A stretch of 64,000 nucleotides of DNA, from positions 124,001 to 188,000 of the forward strand of contig NKXK01000029.1 of assembly GCA_004379165.1 (NCBI GenBank), written 5' to 3'. The stretch comes from Rhodocyclaceae bacterium (GTDB taxonomy: Bacteria; Pseudomonadota; Gammaproteobacteria; Burkholderiales; Rhodocyclaceae). Position 1 is the first letter of the stretch. Each line of letters begins with the position of its first letter. Both the position numbers and the translations under genes were made by a program. Below, piece after piece: positions 19,373-27,637 of the stretch. Under the pieces are notes generated by a model. The model was given only the letters and a program-made list of their open reading frames with translations. It was not told the DNA's origin and did no database searches.

Positions 19373-21817
19373 ATGAGCAAACCCCGTCTCGTACTGATTG
19401 GTAACGGCATGGCCGGTGTCCGCACCGTTGAAGAGCTGCTGAAGATCAAGCCGGATCACTACGACATCACCATCTTCGGCGCCGAGCCGCACCCGAACTA
19501 CAACCGCATCCTGCTCTCGCCGGTGCTGGCCGGCGAAATGCAAGTCAAGGACATCATCCTCAACGAGCTCGACTGGTACGCCGAGAACAACATCAAGCTG
19601 CATACCGGCAAGCAGATCAAGACCATCGACCGTGTCAAGCGCAAGGTCATCGCCGAGGATGGCACGGAAGAAGAATACGACCGCCTGCTGATCGCTACCG
19701 GCTCGACGCCCTTCATGCTGCCGATTCCCGGCAACGATCTGCCGGGCGTCATCGGCTACCGCGACATCAAGGACACCGACGAGATGATCGATGCCGCAAC
19801 CAGGCACAAGCACGCGGTCGTCATCGGCGGCGGCCTGCTCGGTCTGGAAGCGGCCAACGGCCTCAAGCTGCGTGGCATGGATGTCACCGTGGTGCACCTC
19901 GGCCCCTGGCTGCTGGAGCGCCAGCTCGACGAAGTCGCCGGCAAGATGCTGCAGAAGTCGCTGGAAGACAAGGGACTCAAGTTCCTGCTGCAAACGCAGA
20001 CCGAGGCGCTGATTCAGGGCGAATCCGGTCGCGTGGCCGCGATCCGCTTCAAGGACGGCCTGCAGATCCCCGCCGACCTTGTCGTCATGGCCGCCGGTAT
20101 CCGCCCGAACTACGCGCTGGCCGAAAAATCCGGCATCTATTGCAATCGCGGCATCGTAGTGAATGACACGATGCAGACCTACGACCCGAAGATCTACGCC
20201 GTTGGCGAATGTGTCAGCCACCGCGGCATCGCCTACGGCCTCGTCGCGCCGCTGTTCGAACAGGCCAAGGTCGCCGCCAACCATCTGGCCGGCTACGGCA
20301 TCGGCCGCTATACCGGATCGGTGACCTCGACCAAGCTCAAGGTCACCGGCATCGACCTCTTCTCGGCCGGCGAATTCATGGGCGGCGAGGGTTATGAGGA
20401 AATCATCCTTAACGACCCCTACGGCGGTGTGTACAAGAAGCTGGTGATCAAGGAAAACAAGCTGGTCGGCGGCGTCATGTACGGCGATACGGCCGATGGC
20501 CCGTGGTATTTCCAGCTGCTCAAGGACAAGCGCGACATCCACGACATGCGCGATGCGCTGATCTTCGGCCAGAGCCTGGTCGGCGACGTCGGCCATGCCG
20601 GCAACAGCAAGGCCGCCGAAATGGCCGACAGTGCCGAGGTCTGCGGCTGTAACGGCGTGACCAAGGGCACGATCGTCAAGGCGATCAAGGAAAAGGGCCT
20701 CTTCACGCTCGACGAGGTGAAGAAGCACACCAAGGCGGCGTCGTCCTGCGGTTCCTGCGCTGGCCTGGTCGAGCAGATTCTGGCTTCGACCATCGGTGGT
20801 GCCTACACGCCGGCGGCACTCGACAGCAAGCCGATCTGCGGCTGTACCGATCATTCGCACAAGGCGGTCCGCGAGGCCATCGTTTCCCGGCATCTGACGA
20901 CCAAGGAAGCCGTCTTTGAGGCACTGGAATGGAAGACGCCGAATGGCTGCGACAAGTGCCGCCCGGCGATCAACTACTACCTGATCTCGTCGCACCCGCA
21001 CGAGGCCAAGGACGATCCACAGTCGCGCTTCATCAACGAACGCGCCCACGCCAACATCCAGAAGGATGGCACCTACTCGGTCGTGCCGCGCATGTGGGGC
21101 GGCCTGACGACGCCGGCCGAGCTGCGTGCGATTGCCGATGCCGCCGAAAAGTACAACGTACCGACCGTGAAAGTCACCGGCGGCCAGCGCATCGACCTCT
21201 TGGGCGTCAAGAAGGAAGACCTGCCGGCGATGTGGGCAGACCTCAACGCTGCCGGCATGGTCTCAGGCCACGCCTACGGCAAGTCGATCCGCACCGTGAA
21301 GACCTGCGTCGGCGCCGAGCACTGCCGCTTCGGCACGCAGCGTTCGATGGACATGGGCGTCAAGCTGGAGAAGATGCTCTTCGACATGTACTCGCCGCAC
21401 AAGGTCAAGCTGGCCGTCTCCGGCTGCCCGCGCAACTGTGCCGAAGCAGGCATCAAAGACGTCGGCGTGATTGGCGTCGATTCCGGCTACGAGCTCTACA
21501 TCGGCGGCAACGGCGGCATCAAGACAGAAGTCGCGCAGTTCCTGTGCAAGGTCAAGACCGACGAGGAGGTCATGGAGTATTCCGGCGCCTTCCTGCAGCT
21601 CTATCGCGAAGAGGGATGGTATCTCGAACGCACCTGCCACTACATGGAGCGCGTCGGCCTCGACTACATCAAGAGCAAGATTCTGGAAGACGAAGAGGGG
21701 CGCAAGGCCTACTACCAGCGCCTGCTCGATTCGCTGAAGGACGCCAAGGATCCTTGGGAAACCTCGCGTGCGGCGCAGCCGGTCAAGCAATTCATCCCGA
21801 TCAAGCTCGAAGCCTGA
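19373..21817 (+). CDS. nirB: Assimilatory nitrite reductase [NAD(P)H] large subunit
   Basis: An 814-residue cytoplasmic enzyme reducing nitrite to ammonium with NAD(P)H. The start ATG 19373 has GGAG 6 nt upstream. Domains in order: FAD/NAD-binding disulfide-reductase fold (LVLIGNGMAGVRTVEELL; AVVIGGGLLGLEAA near residue 150), BFD-type [2Fe-2S] domain (CGCNGVTKG from C424, SCGSCAGL), a second Cys-containing segment (CGCTDHSHK, NGCDKCRPAINYYL), and the ferredoxin-like and sirohaem/[4Fe-4S] domains with ligands at about C645, C651, C685 and C689 (TCVGAEHC, SGCPRNC). nirD follows 25 nt later. The upstream region shows NtrC-like, sigma-54 and ANTAR signals, so nitrogen limitation and nitrate/nitrite both likely control it. 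Confidence 0.97.
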   Translation: MSKPRLVLIGNGMAGVRTVEELLKIKPDHYDITIFGAEPHPNYNRILLSPVLAGEMQVKDIILNELDWYAENNIKLHTGKQIKTIDRVKRKVIAEDGTEEEYDRLLIATGSTPFMLPIPGNDLPGVIGYRDIKDTDEMIDAATRHKHAVVIGGGLLGLEAANGLKLRGMDVTVVHLGPWLLERQLDEVAGKMLQKSLEDKGLKFLLQTQTEALIQGESGRVAAIRFKDGLQIPADLVVMAAGIRPNYALAEKSGIYCNRGIVVNDTMQTYDPKIYAVGECVSHRGIAYGLVAPLFEQAKVAANHLAGYGIGRYTGSVTSTKLKVTGIDLFSAGEFMGGEGYEEIILNDPYGGVYKKLVIKENKLVGGVMYGDTADGPWYFQLLKDKRDIHDMRDALIFGQSLVGDVGHAGNSKAAEMADSAEVCGCNGVTKGTIVKAIKEKGLFTLDEVKKHTKAASSCGSCAGLVEQILASTIGGAYTPAALDSKPICGCTDHSHKAVREAIVSRHLTTKEAVFEALEWKTPNGCDKCRPAINYYLISSHPHEAKDDPQSRFINERAHANIQKDGTYSVVPRMWGGLTTPAELRAIADAAEKYNVPTVKVTGGQRIDLLGVKKEDLPAMWADLNAAGMVSGHAYGKSIRTVKTCVGAEHCRFGTQRSMDMGVKLEKMLFDMYSPHKVKLAVSGCPRNCAEAGIKDVGVIGVDSGYELYIGGNGGIKTEVAQFLCKVKTDEEVMEYSGAFLQLYREEGWYLERTCHYMERVGLDYIKSKILEDEEGRKAYYQRLLDSLKDAKDPWETSRAAQPVKQFIPIKLEA

Positions 21818-21842
21818 TTTCAACGATTACGAGAGAACCAAC

Positions 21843-22154
21843 ATGAGTAACTGGAAACTGATCTGCCCGCTGGAAGACATCCCGCAACTCGGCTCGCGCG
21901 TCGTGCAGCGTGCCACCGGTGGCGACATCGCCATCTTCCGCAATGCCAGTGACGAGGTCTTCGCGCTGCACGACAAGTGCCCGCACAAGAATGGCCCGCT
22001 GTCGCAAGGCATCGTGCACGGCAAGCGGGTGACCTGCCCGCTGCATGGCTGGAACATCGGCCTCGAGGATGGTCACGCCGTTGCGCCGGATGTCGGCAGT
22101 TGCGGAAAATTTGAGGTCAAGGTCGAAAACGGCATGGTGATGCTGGCAGTCTGA
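21843..22154 (+). CDS. nirD: Nitrite reductase small subunit (Rieske-like)
   Basis: A 103-residue partner of NirB, starting at ATG 21843 (MSNWKLICPLEDIPQLGSRVV). The Rieske fold motif appears as CPHKNGPLSQGIVHGKRVTCPLHGW, but the canonical CxH...CxxH pattern is altered in the first box (KCPHKNG; an adjacent C-P-H order) as is usual for NirD proteins, which often lose the cluster. It is co-transcribed with nirB. A strong hairpin 70 nt downstream ends the unit. Confidence 0.95.
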   Translation: MSNWKLICPLEDIPQLGSRVVQRATGGDIAIFRNASDEVFALHDKCPHKNGPLSQGIVHGKRVTCPLHGWNIGLEDGHAVAPDVGSCGKFEVKVENGMVMLAV

Positions 22155-22190
22155 GCCAGTAAAGCCAAAGCAAACCGGATCGATGCGCTA

Positions 22191-22222
22191 GCTGCGGTCA
22201 ACTTGAAAATTAAGCCAAATTG
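22191..22222 (+). repeat. Dispersed repeat, copy D
   Basis: GCTGCGGTCAACTTGAAAA followed by TTAAGCCAAATTGG. It lies between nirD and the convergent DsrE-like gene. Read on the minus strand it is directly downstream of the shared terminator of the DsrE-like gene. Confidence 0.75.
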
Positions 22223-22226
22223 GACT

Positions 22227-22253
22227 GAGGGCACCGGCCTCAACGGTGCCCTC
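22227..22253. terminator. Terminator hairpin between nirD and the DsrE-like gene
   Basis: A 10-bp perfect stem GAGGGCACCG / CGGTGCCCTC with a 7-nt loop. The genes converge here, and either strand could use it; T tracts are weak on both. Confidence 0.6.
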
Positions 22254-22284
22254 CGTTGTCTCCGGAACGCTTGCGCAGGCAGGG

Positions 22285-22707
22285 TCAGAAGGAGATGGTC
22301 TTGACGTTCGCTTGCAGGAGATAGCCGGCAATCTCAGCAGGCTTGGCAACGCCGATCCCTTCAGCAAGATCACTGGGGCTCATGTCGGCATTCGGCAGGA
22401 AAAGCGCACAAACCTCGACTTTGGCACCGGCCTTTATCAGGCCCTGCAACATTTCTTTCGGCGTTTTGTTCGATGGCTTGAGCGGCGTGGATTCACCAGC
22501 TTTCAACGCCAACTTTCCGGCGTCGCTACACAAAAGAACGCGAACGGTCGCTTTTTGTGCCAAGGCCTGATTGGCGAGCACCATCGCCACGCCTTGTGTT
22601 TGAGGGATGCCCGAATTGAGGCTGACAAGCAGTTCAGAATTGGACTGCGCTTGAACAGTTGAAAAGCTGGCGATACCCAGCGTGAACGCGACGAGTAACT
22701 TATGCAT
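22285..22707 (-). CDS. Exported DsrE/DsrF-like protein
   Basis: A 140-residue protein with a signal peptide (MHKLLVAFTLGIASFSTVQAQ) and GGAG 7 nt before its ATG. The mature part has the DsrE-like alpha/beta pattern: LLVSLNSGIPQTQGVAMVLANQALAQKATVRVLLCSDAGKLAL, then GLIKAGAKVEVCALFLPNADMSPSDL. Two Cys (in LLCSDAG and VCALF) are present. DsrE proteins in the cytoplasm carry sulfur; periplasmic versions are of unknown function. An FNR-type box about 215 bp upstream (22922-22935) with a matching -10 suggests anaerobic expression. Confidence 0.78.
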   Translation of the reverse strand: MHKLLVAFTLGIASFSTVQAQSNSELLVSLNSGIPQTQGVAMVLANQALAQKATVRVLLCSDAGKLALKAGESTPLKPSNKTPKEMLQGLIKAGAKVEVCALFLPNADMSPSDLAEGIGVAKPAEIAGYLLQANVKTISF

Positions 22708-23130
22708 GTTTTCACTCCAAAAAAACAGCGCGTAGCCGAATGGCGTGTGCCCTTGGCAGGATTTGTCTAACGCACGTCTTCAGGTGGATGCGGGTACTCA
22801 GGTGCATGGTGTTTTTGATAGTCAGGCCCAGCGTCCGCCGCCTGTGCCTTGACCGCTTTCGTGATCTTCGAAACCAGCAGCTAGCCTGAACCCCATCGTA
22901 TGCCGATGGGGTTGTGCTGTGTTGATCTGTATCAACAGCCCTATTGATACCGTGACGATGGAGATGCTGGCGCAGGCAATAAAGGACGCCAACGCTTCCA
23001 TGGCACGCGATCAAGGGAGCGATCAAGGCGAGGACGTTTTCGGGGCGCCAGTTATCGCCGGGTGTCGCATGGAGCATCCATGCCGGCGCCGCTTTCTGCA
23101 GGCTGCGGTCAACCTGAAATATCTGCCAAA
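22708..23130. other. Intergenic region without a convincing gene
   Basis: About 430 bp between the DsrE-like gene and the end of the HPP gene. It holds a perfect FNR box, a strong hairpin with a 10-bp stem (AACCCCATCG / CGATGGGGTT, 22890-22914) and dispersed repeat copy E. Short reading frames on both strands look like chance. Confidence 0.55.
22922..22935 (-). promoter_or_regulatory. FNR/Anr-type box with class II spacing
   Basis: TTGATCTGTATCAA is a perfect match to TTGATN4ATCAA. On the minus strand TACGAT begins 22 nt downstream, which places the box near -41.5 of a start around 22893. The transcript would read toward the DsrE-like gene with a leader of about 185 nt. Confidence 0.75.
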
Positions 23131-23134
23131 ATCG
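23102..23134 (+). repeat. Dispersed repeat, copy E
   Basis: GCTGCGGTCAACCTGAAAT then CTGCCAAAATCG. In minus-strand reading it directly follows the HPP gene's terminator. Confidence 0.75.
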
Positions 23135-23155
23135 AAAATCGCCTGATCAGGCGAT
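23131..23155 (-). terminator. Terminator of the HPP gene, overlapping its stop codon
   Basis: ATCGCCTGATCAGGCGAT is a fully palindromic hairpin (23138-23155) that contains the TGA stop; on the minus strand TTTTCGATTTT follows. Confidence 0.6.
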
Positions 23156-24085
23156 GCCACTCGGGCGGATTTCACTGGCCGCCCAGGCCATGAATTCGTC
23201 GCGCCGGCAACTGTCGGTGCGGCCGCGCCCGGGGCCTTCGAGAATTTCGTAAACCACCAAGTCGAACTCGGGCGTCGGTGACGAGCGTTCATCGACCAGA
23301 CGACGTACCGACCACGCCGGACCAGGCTGGTTGTTGCCGTAGATGCCACCCAAGTGTAGGGCGATGATCGGCGTTGGCGTTTCGGCGGCGGCACGGGCCA
23401 GCGTCGCTTCGAACACCCGCATCAGTTCCTCGGGGCTGGCATCGAGTACGACCTGTTGTTCTTCGATTGCCGCTTCGATCTGCGCCTGCGTGATGCGCGG
23501 AAAGCCGGGCGTCGGCCGGGCCAGGGGCATGGTGCTCGGCATCAAGGCCAACGGGTAGCGGCGCCACGGAAAGGCGTAGTTGTAGAGCACGCCGAGGGCG
23601 ACGATCAGCAAGCCATTGACTGCCACCGGCGTCAGTGCATAGCGGAACCCGAGGGCATGGACAGCCGAGCCGCCAATCACCGCCGTCAGTGCTGTGGCGC
23701 CGCCAGGGGGGTGGATGCAGCGCAGGGCGTGCATCGCGAATAGCGCCAGTCCCACCGCTGCACCGCCGGCGAGCGCGGTATTCGGGATCGCCAACTGGCA
23801 GGCGACGCCGATCACCGCCGAGATCACATGTCCGCCGACGACGGCCCAGGGTTGCGTCAGCGGACTGTGCGGGACGGCGAAGACGAGGACGGCCGTGGCG
23901 CCGAGCGAGGACACTACGAGCGGTGTGAACTCCGGGCCGAGCAGCGCCAGGCTGGCATTCCAGACGATGACGATGCCAAGCAGACCGCCGACGGCGGCGA
24001 CCAGTTTCTCGTGGGTGCGGTAGTGGCTGTTGGGCCAGCCGAGCCAGTGGCGCAGGCGGCCAATGAAGGTGGCGGGAAGGGGCAT
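23147..24085 (-). CDS. HPP family membrane protein (possible nitrite carrier)
   Basis: A 312-residue protein starting at ATG 24085 (MPLPATFIGRLRHWLGW). Several membrane helices carry the family motif CIHPPGGATALTAVIGG about a third of the way in, followed by a long hydrophilic C-terminal half (ITQAQIEAAIEEQQVVLDASPEELM) where many HPP proteins have CBS domains; none is obvious here. HPP proteins of cyanobacteria and chloroplasts transport nitrite, and this gene sits between nirBD and the nitrate transporter, so nitrite movement is a reasonable inference. It diverges from the nitrate transporter operon. The ribosome binding site is weak. Confidence 0.85.
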   Translation of the reverse strand: MPLPATFIGRLRHWLGWPNSHYRTHEKLVAAVGGLLGIVIVWNASLALLGPEFTPLVVSSLGATAVLVFAVPHSPLTQPWAVVGGHVISAVIGVACQLAIPNTALAGGAAVGLALFAMHALRCIHPPGGATALTAVIGGSAVHALGFRYALTPVAVNGLLIVALGVLYNYAFPWRRYPLALMPSTMPLARPTPGFPRITQAQIEAAIEEQQVVLDASPEELMRVFEATLARAAAETPTPIIALHLGGIYGNNQPGPAWSVRRLVDERSSPTPEFDLVVYEILEGPGRGRTDSCRRDEFMAWAASEIRPSGIA

Positions 24086-24437
24086 TTGGTAACAGTGACG
24101 AAAGGCGGGACACACCTGTCCGGTAACGGCAGGCGACGGCAATGGGTAGAAACCATCAAAGGCGAGGTCGCCGATTCTGGCTTGGAATGGCCGTTGCGGT
24201 GCGGCACTAGTACCAAATACTGTGCGGATTCCTGCGAAGGGAGGGGATCGGTGCCGAACTGCCTTCCTGGACGTGGCCTTAACCGCAATGATCCGTCCGG
24301 GATCGATCGCGGGGCAGAGCGTGGCAACCAAAAAAACGCACCGCTCTGGACCCCGTGCGCGACATTGGTGCGTGGCGGCATAGTTCGAAATAACGAGTTA
24401 TTTTTAACAAAATTCTTTTAAATCAATGTTATAAAAG
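24086..24437. other. Divergent intergenic region, HPP gene / nitrate transporter
   Basis: About 350 bp with no supported gene. It contains two NtrC-like dyads near 24338-24371, then an AT-rich stretch (about 24380-24440) just upstream of the sigma-54 promoter, which could ease DNA bending by IHF. Confidence 0.5.
24338..24371 (+). promoter_or_regulatory. NtrC-like dyads upstream of the nitrate transporter
   Basis: GCACCGCTCTGGACC (24338-24352) and TGCGCGACATTGGTGC (24356-24371) each match most of GCACC-N4-TGGTGC. They are about 70-100 bp upstream of the -24 element. Confidence 0.55.
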
Positions 24438-24439
24438 TT

Positions 24440-24453
24440 GGCACGCGGGTTGC
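24440..24453 (+). promoter_or_regulatory. Sigma-54 promoter of the nitrate transporter operon
   Basis: TTGGCAC-GCGGG-TTGCT is a perfect -24/-12 element with exact spacing. The predicted start is near 24465. Confidence 0.85.
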
Positions 24454-24478
24454 TGATAGCAGGACATATCGCGCATTA

Positions 24479-24514
24479 CCCGGCAAGGGCGTCGGGCGGT
24501 GATAACGGTTTCAC
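24479..24514 (+). promoter_or_regulatory. ANTAR-target two-hairpin RNA in the nitrate transporter leader
   Basis: P1 (24479-24496): CCCGGC / GTCGGG with one G-U closes hexaloop AAGGGC. P2 (24499-24514): GTGA / TCAC plus a T-T pair closes hexaloop AACGGT. Both loops have A1 and G4. A terminator-like hairpin follows at 24530. Confidence 0.7.
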
Positions 24515-24529
24515 GTGCGCACCCCAATT

Positions 24530-24557
24530 GGATGGCTTCGGCCGTCTCCCGATTTTT
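24530..24557 (+). terminator. Leader terminator before the nitrate transporter gene
   Basis: GGATGGC-TTCG-GCCGTCT forms a 7-bp stem with a UUCG tetraloop, followed after 5 nt by TTTTT. It lies between the ANTAR-type hairpins and the ATG at 24579, as expected for antitermination. Confidence 0.6.
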
Positions 24558-24578
24558 CAGCCCTTACGAGTCAATGCC

Positions 24579-25793
24579 ATGGACAAGAAATCCTTCTTGC
24601 AGGCCGGCCATACCCCCACGCTGCTGGCCGCCTTCCTTTACTTCGACCTCGCCTTCATGGTCTGGGTGCTGCTGGGCCCGCTGGGCATCGGCATCGCCAA
24701 GGATCTGGGGCTTTCCCACGCCGAAAAAGGCCTGATGGTCGCCACCCCGGTGCTGGCCGGGGCCTTGCTGCGTATCGTCATGGGCATTCTGGTGGATCGC
24801 CTGTCGCCGAAGAAGGCGGCGATCATCGGCCAGGTGGTGGTTATCGCGGCGATGGCCTACGCCTGGCTGGTCGGCGTCCATAGCTACACCGAGGTGCTGG
24901 TGCTTGGCGTTTTCCTCGGCGTCGCCGGATCGTCCTTCGCTGCTGCGCTGCCGCTGGCCTCGCGCTGGTATCCGGCCGAGCATCAGGGCACGGCGATGGG
25001 CATCGCCGGTGCCGGCAACTCCGGTACGGCGCTGGCGGCACTGTTTGCACCGGGTCTGGCGGCCGCCTTCGGCTGGACCAACGTTTTCGGCATCGTGCTC
25101 ATCCCGCTGGTGTTGGTGCTGATCGCCTTCATCTTCATGGCCAAGGACGCGCCGGATGCGCCGCCGCCGAAGACGCTGGCCGAGTACCTGAAGGTGCTCA
25201 AGGACAAGGACGCTTGGTGGTTCATGTTCTTCTATTCGGTGACCTTCGGCGGTTTCGTCGGTCTGGCCTCGTCGCTGGTCATCTACTTCAACACCCAGTA
25301 CGGTCTCGATCCGAAGATGGCGGGTTTCTTCACTGCCGGCTGTGTCTTCGCCGGTTCGCTGGTCCGCCCGATCGGCGGTAACGTCGCTGACCGCATCGGC
25401 GGCGTCAAGTCGCTGACGGTGATGTACATCTTCGCCGCGATCTTCCTCGCCATCGTCAGTTTCGGCCTGCCGGAAGCCTGGATGGCGCTGGCCGCCTTCG
25501 TCTGTGCCATGCTGGCGCTGGGTATGGGCAACGGCGCGGTCTTCCAGCTGGTGCCGCAGCGCTTCAAGAAGGAAATCGGCGTCATGACCGGGCTGGTCGG
25601 CATGGCCGGTGGTGTCGGCGGCTTCTACCTGGCGTCCAGCCTTGGCTACTCGAAGCAGATGACCGGTAGCTACCAGGCTGGCTTCCTGATCTTCGCGGCT
25701 CTGGCGGTGCTGGCCCTGGTCGGGCTGACCGGTGTCAAGACCCGCTGGCGTACGACCTGGGGTGCGAGCCACCTGACGACCGCCAAGATCTGA
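24579..25793 (+). CDS. Nitrate/nitrite transporter, MFS (NarK/NasA type)
   Basis: A 404-residue carrier of the nitrate/nitrite porter family starting at ATG 24579 (MDKKSFLQAGHTPTLLAAFLYFDLAFMVWVLLGPLG). The conserved features are the F/Y-rich first helix, MGILVDRLSPKKAAIIGQ after helix 2, and the two Gly-rich signatures AGAGNSGTALAALFAPGLA and GMAGGVGGFYLASSLG that line the nitrate pathway. Twelve helices and no fused second copy place it with the single-domain NasA-like transporters. It heads an operon with the PP2C-kinase gene. The promoter and leader are of the sigma-54/ANTAR type. Confidence 0.93.
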   Translation: MDKKSFLQAGHTPTLLAAFLYFDLAFMVWVLLGPLGIGIAKDLGLSHAEKGLMVATPVLAGALLRIVMGILVDRLSPKKAAIIGQVVVIAAMAYAWLVGVHSYTEVLVLGVFLGVAGSSFAAALPLASRWYPAEHQGTAMGIAGAGNSGTALAALFAPGLAAAFGWTNVFGIVLIPLVLVLIAFIFMAKDAPDAPPPKTLAEYLKVLKDKDAWWFMFFYSVTFGGFVGLASSLVIYFNTQYGLDPKMAGFFTAGCVFAGSLVRPIGGNVADRIGGVKSLTVMYIFAAIFLAIVSFGLPEAWMALAAFVCAMLALGMGNGAVFQLVPQRFKKEIGVMTGLVGMAGGVGGFYLASSLGYSKQMTGSYQAGFLIFAALAVLALVGLTGVKTRWRTTWGASHLTTAKI

Positions 25794-25864
25794 CGTAGCA
25801 TCCCTTCAATCATCAGTACGGGCGGGGGCAAGGCGCTTCCGCCCGGCTTCATTGGAACGCCACC

Positions 25865-27559
25865 ATGCCCCTGCAAGTTGCTGTCGGCCATGCTTCCCTG
25901 ACCGGGCCGCGCGAGCGGAACGAGGATTTTTGCGGCGTCGCCACGCCGACCGGGCAGGATCTGGAGAGCAAGGGCGTCATTGCGGCGGTGGCCGATGGCA
26001 TCGGCGGGCATCGGGGCGGACGCGAGGCCGCGGAATACACCGTGCGCGGCCTGCTCGCCGATTATTTTGCGACGCCCGACACCTGGGGCGTGCCGCGTGC
26101 GGTGGAAACGGTGACCACCGCGTTGAATCGCTGGGTGATCGCCGAAGGCAGTCGCAATGCTGAGCTGGCGGGCATGGCGACGACGCTCTCGTCGCTGGTG
26201 TTGCGCGGCCGCAGGTATTACACCGCGCACATCGGCGACAGCCGCATCTACCGTATGCTGGGCGGGCAGCTGCTGCCGCTGACGGTCGATCACACCTGGG
26301 AACACCCGGAGCTGAACAACGTGCTGTCGCGGGCGATCGGCCTCGATCCGCGCGTGCTGCTCGATTTCAGCGATGGCGAACTGGTCGGCGACGACCGTTT
26401 CCTGCTCGTTTCCGACGGTGTCTGGGGCGTGCTGCCAGATGTGCTGATGGCTGAGGTCCTGCTCGACCACCCCGAGCCGCAGGCGGCTGCGGCAGCGCTG
26501 ACCAGTCTGGCGCTGGCCCAGGGCGGGCACGACAATGCGACGGCCGTAGTCATCGACGTACTGGCCTTGCCGACGGCGAACCTGATCGACATTCTGGAGA
26601 GCGACGTCCGGCTGCCCTTGCCGCCGCGGCTCAAGGTCGGTCATCAGCTTGACGGGCTGCTGGTCGAGGAGATACTGCACGATTCGCGCGAGACGCTGCT
26701 CTACCGGGTGCGCCATGCGCGCAACGGCCAGCAGCTGGTGCTCAAGACCCTGCAGCCCTTGCTCGAAGGCGATGCCGCCGCGAGCACGGCCTTGCTGATG
26801 GAGGCCTGGCGCGCTCGCCGCGTGGTGTCGCCGCATTTTCCGCAGATCGTTCCGGCCGAAGACAAGAGCTGCCTGTATTACCTGATGACCTGGCATGCCG
26901 GCGCGACGCTGCAGGCGCGGTTGGATGCCGACCAGCATTTCCCGGTTGGCGACGCCGTTCGCCTCGGCATTGCGCTGCTCAAGGCCATTGCCACGCTGCA
27001 CCGGCTGGATATCGTGCATCGTGACATCAAGCCGGATAATGTCCATCTCGGCCAGGATGGCGTGCTGCGCATCCTTGATCTCGGCGTGGCCATCAGCCTC
27101 GGCGAGCAGCAGGGGCTGGCCGAAGTCGGCAGTGCCGGCACACCCTCCTACATGGCGCCGGAAGCCTTCACCGACGCGACGCCACAGGCGAACCACGACC
27201 TCTACGCGGCCGGCGTGACCCTCTACTACCTGCTGACCCGCAAGTATCCCTACGGCGAGATCGAGCCGTTTCAACATCCGAAATTCGGCGAGCCAGAGAA
27301 ACCGACGCGCTGGCGACCGGAGATTCCAGGCTGGCTGGAGAACGTCCTGCTCAAGGCCGTGGCGCCGACGGCGCCGCAGCGTTTCGAGACTGCCGAGGAA
27401 TTCCTGCTGGCGCTGGAACGTGGCCCATCGCGCCAGTTGGCGGCGCCGGCACGGCGGGCACTGGTCGAGCGTTATCCGCTGCAATTCTGGAAAATCGTTG
27501 CTGCTATCTCGCTCTTGGGGAACCTCTTGCTGTTGATCAAACTCCTAGCCGGCAACTGA
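25865..27559 (+). CDS. PP2C phosphatase - Ser/Thr kinase fusion with C-terminal membrane anchor
   Basis: A 564-residue bifunctional signalling protein. Residues about 5-240 form a PP2C phosphatase (GPRERNEDFCG, ADGIGGHRGG, HIGDSRIYR, VSDGVWG, GGHDNATAVVID). Residues about 265-525 form a Hanks-type kinase with the catalytic loop HRDIKPDNV near residue 387, DLGVA in place of DFG, and the APE motif in MAPEAF. One hydrophobic helix at the C-terminus (IVAAISLLGNLLLLIKLLA) anchors it to the membrane. The same fusion stands between the nitrate transporter and nirB in Pseudomonas (PA1782). Its substrate is not established; the operon points to a transporter or regulator of nitrate assimilation. Confidence 0.92.
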   Translation: MPLQVAVGHASLTGPRERNEDFCGVATPTGQDLESKGVIAAVADGIGGHRGGREAAEYTVRGLLADYFATPDTWGVPRAVETVTTALNRWVIAEGSRNAELAGMATTLSSLVLRGRRYYTAHIGDSRIYRMLGGQLLPLTVDHTWEHPELNNVLSRAIGLDPRVLLDFSDGELVGDDRFLLVSDGVWGVLPDVLMAEVLLDHPEPQAAAAALTSLALAQGGHDNATAVVIDVLALPTANLIDILESDVRLPLPPRLKVGHQLDGLLVEEILHDSRETLLYRVRHARNGQQLVLKTLQPLLEGDAAASTALLMEAWRARRVVSPHFPQIVPAEDKSCLYYLMTWHAGATLQARLDADQHFPVGDAVRLGIALLKAIATLHRLDIVHRDIKPDNVHLGQDGVLRILDLGVAISLGEQQGLAEVGSAGTPSYMAPEAFTDATPQANHDLYAAGVTLYYLLTRKYPYGEIEPFQHPKFGEPEKPTRWRPEIPGWLENVLLKAVAPTAPQRFETAEEFLLALERGPSRQLAAPARRALVERYPLQFWKIVAAISLLGNLLLLIKLLAGN

Positions 27560-27562
27560 TAG

Positions 27563-27598
27563 CAAAATTGGGCTATTTTCCGGGTTCACCACAGCAGC
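27563..27598 (-). repeat. Dispersed repeat, copy F
   Basis: Minus strand reads GCTGCTGTGGTGAACCCGG then AAAATAGCCCAATTTTG. Copy F begins 4 nt after the stop of the kinase gene, which it follows in the usual orientation. Confidence 0.65.
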
Positions 27599-27637
27599 CC
27601 CGGCCGCCTCAACTCTCACCGACAACGGAATCAATAC

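Noticed and set aside
22712-23077. 121-codon minus frame in the gap upstream of the DsrE-like gene
   Set aside because: No ribosome binding site, Arg/His-rich, and it crosses the FNR box and hairpin.
22919-23146. 75-codon plus frame in the same gap
   Set aside because: Begins within the FNR box and ends in the dispersed repeat; the apparent C-terminus is the repeat's translation.
25670-27484. 604-codon frame antisense to the PP2C-kinase gene
   Set aside because: Composition typical of antisense shadows; conflicts with a clear kinase gene.
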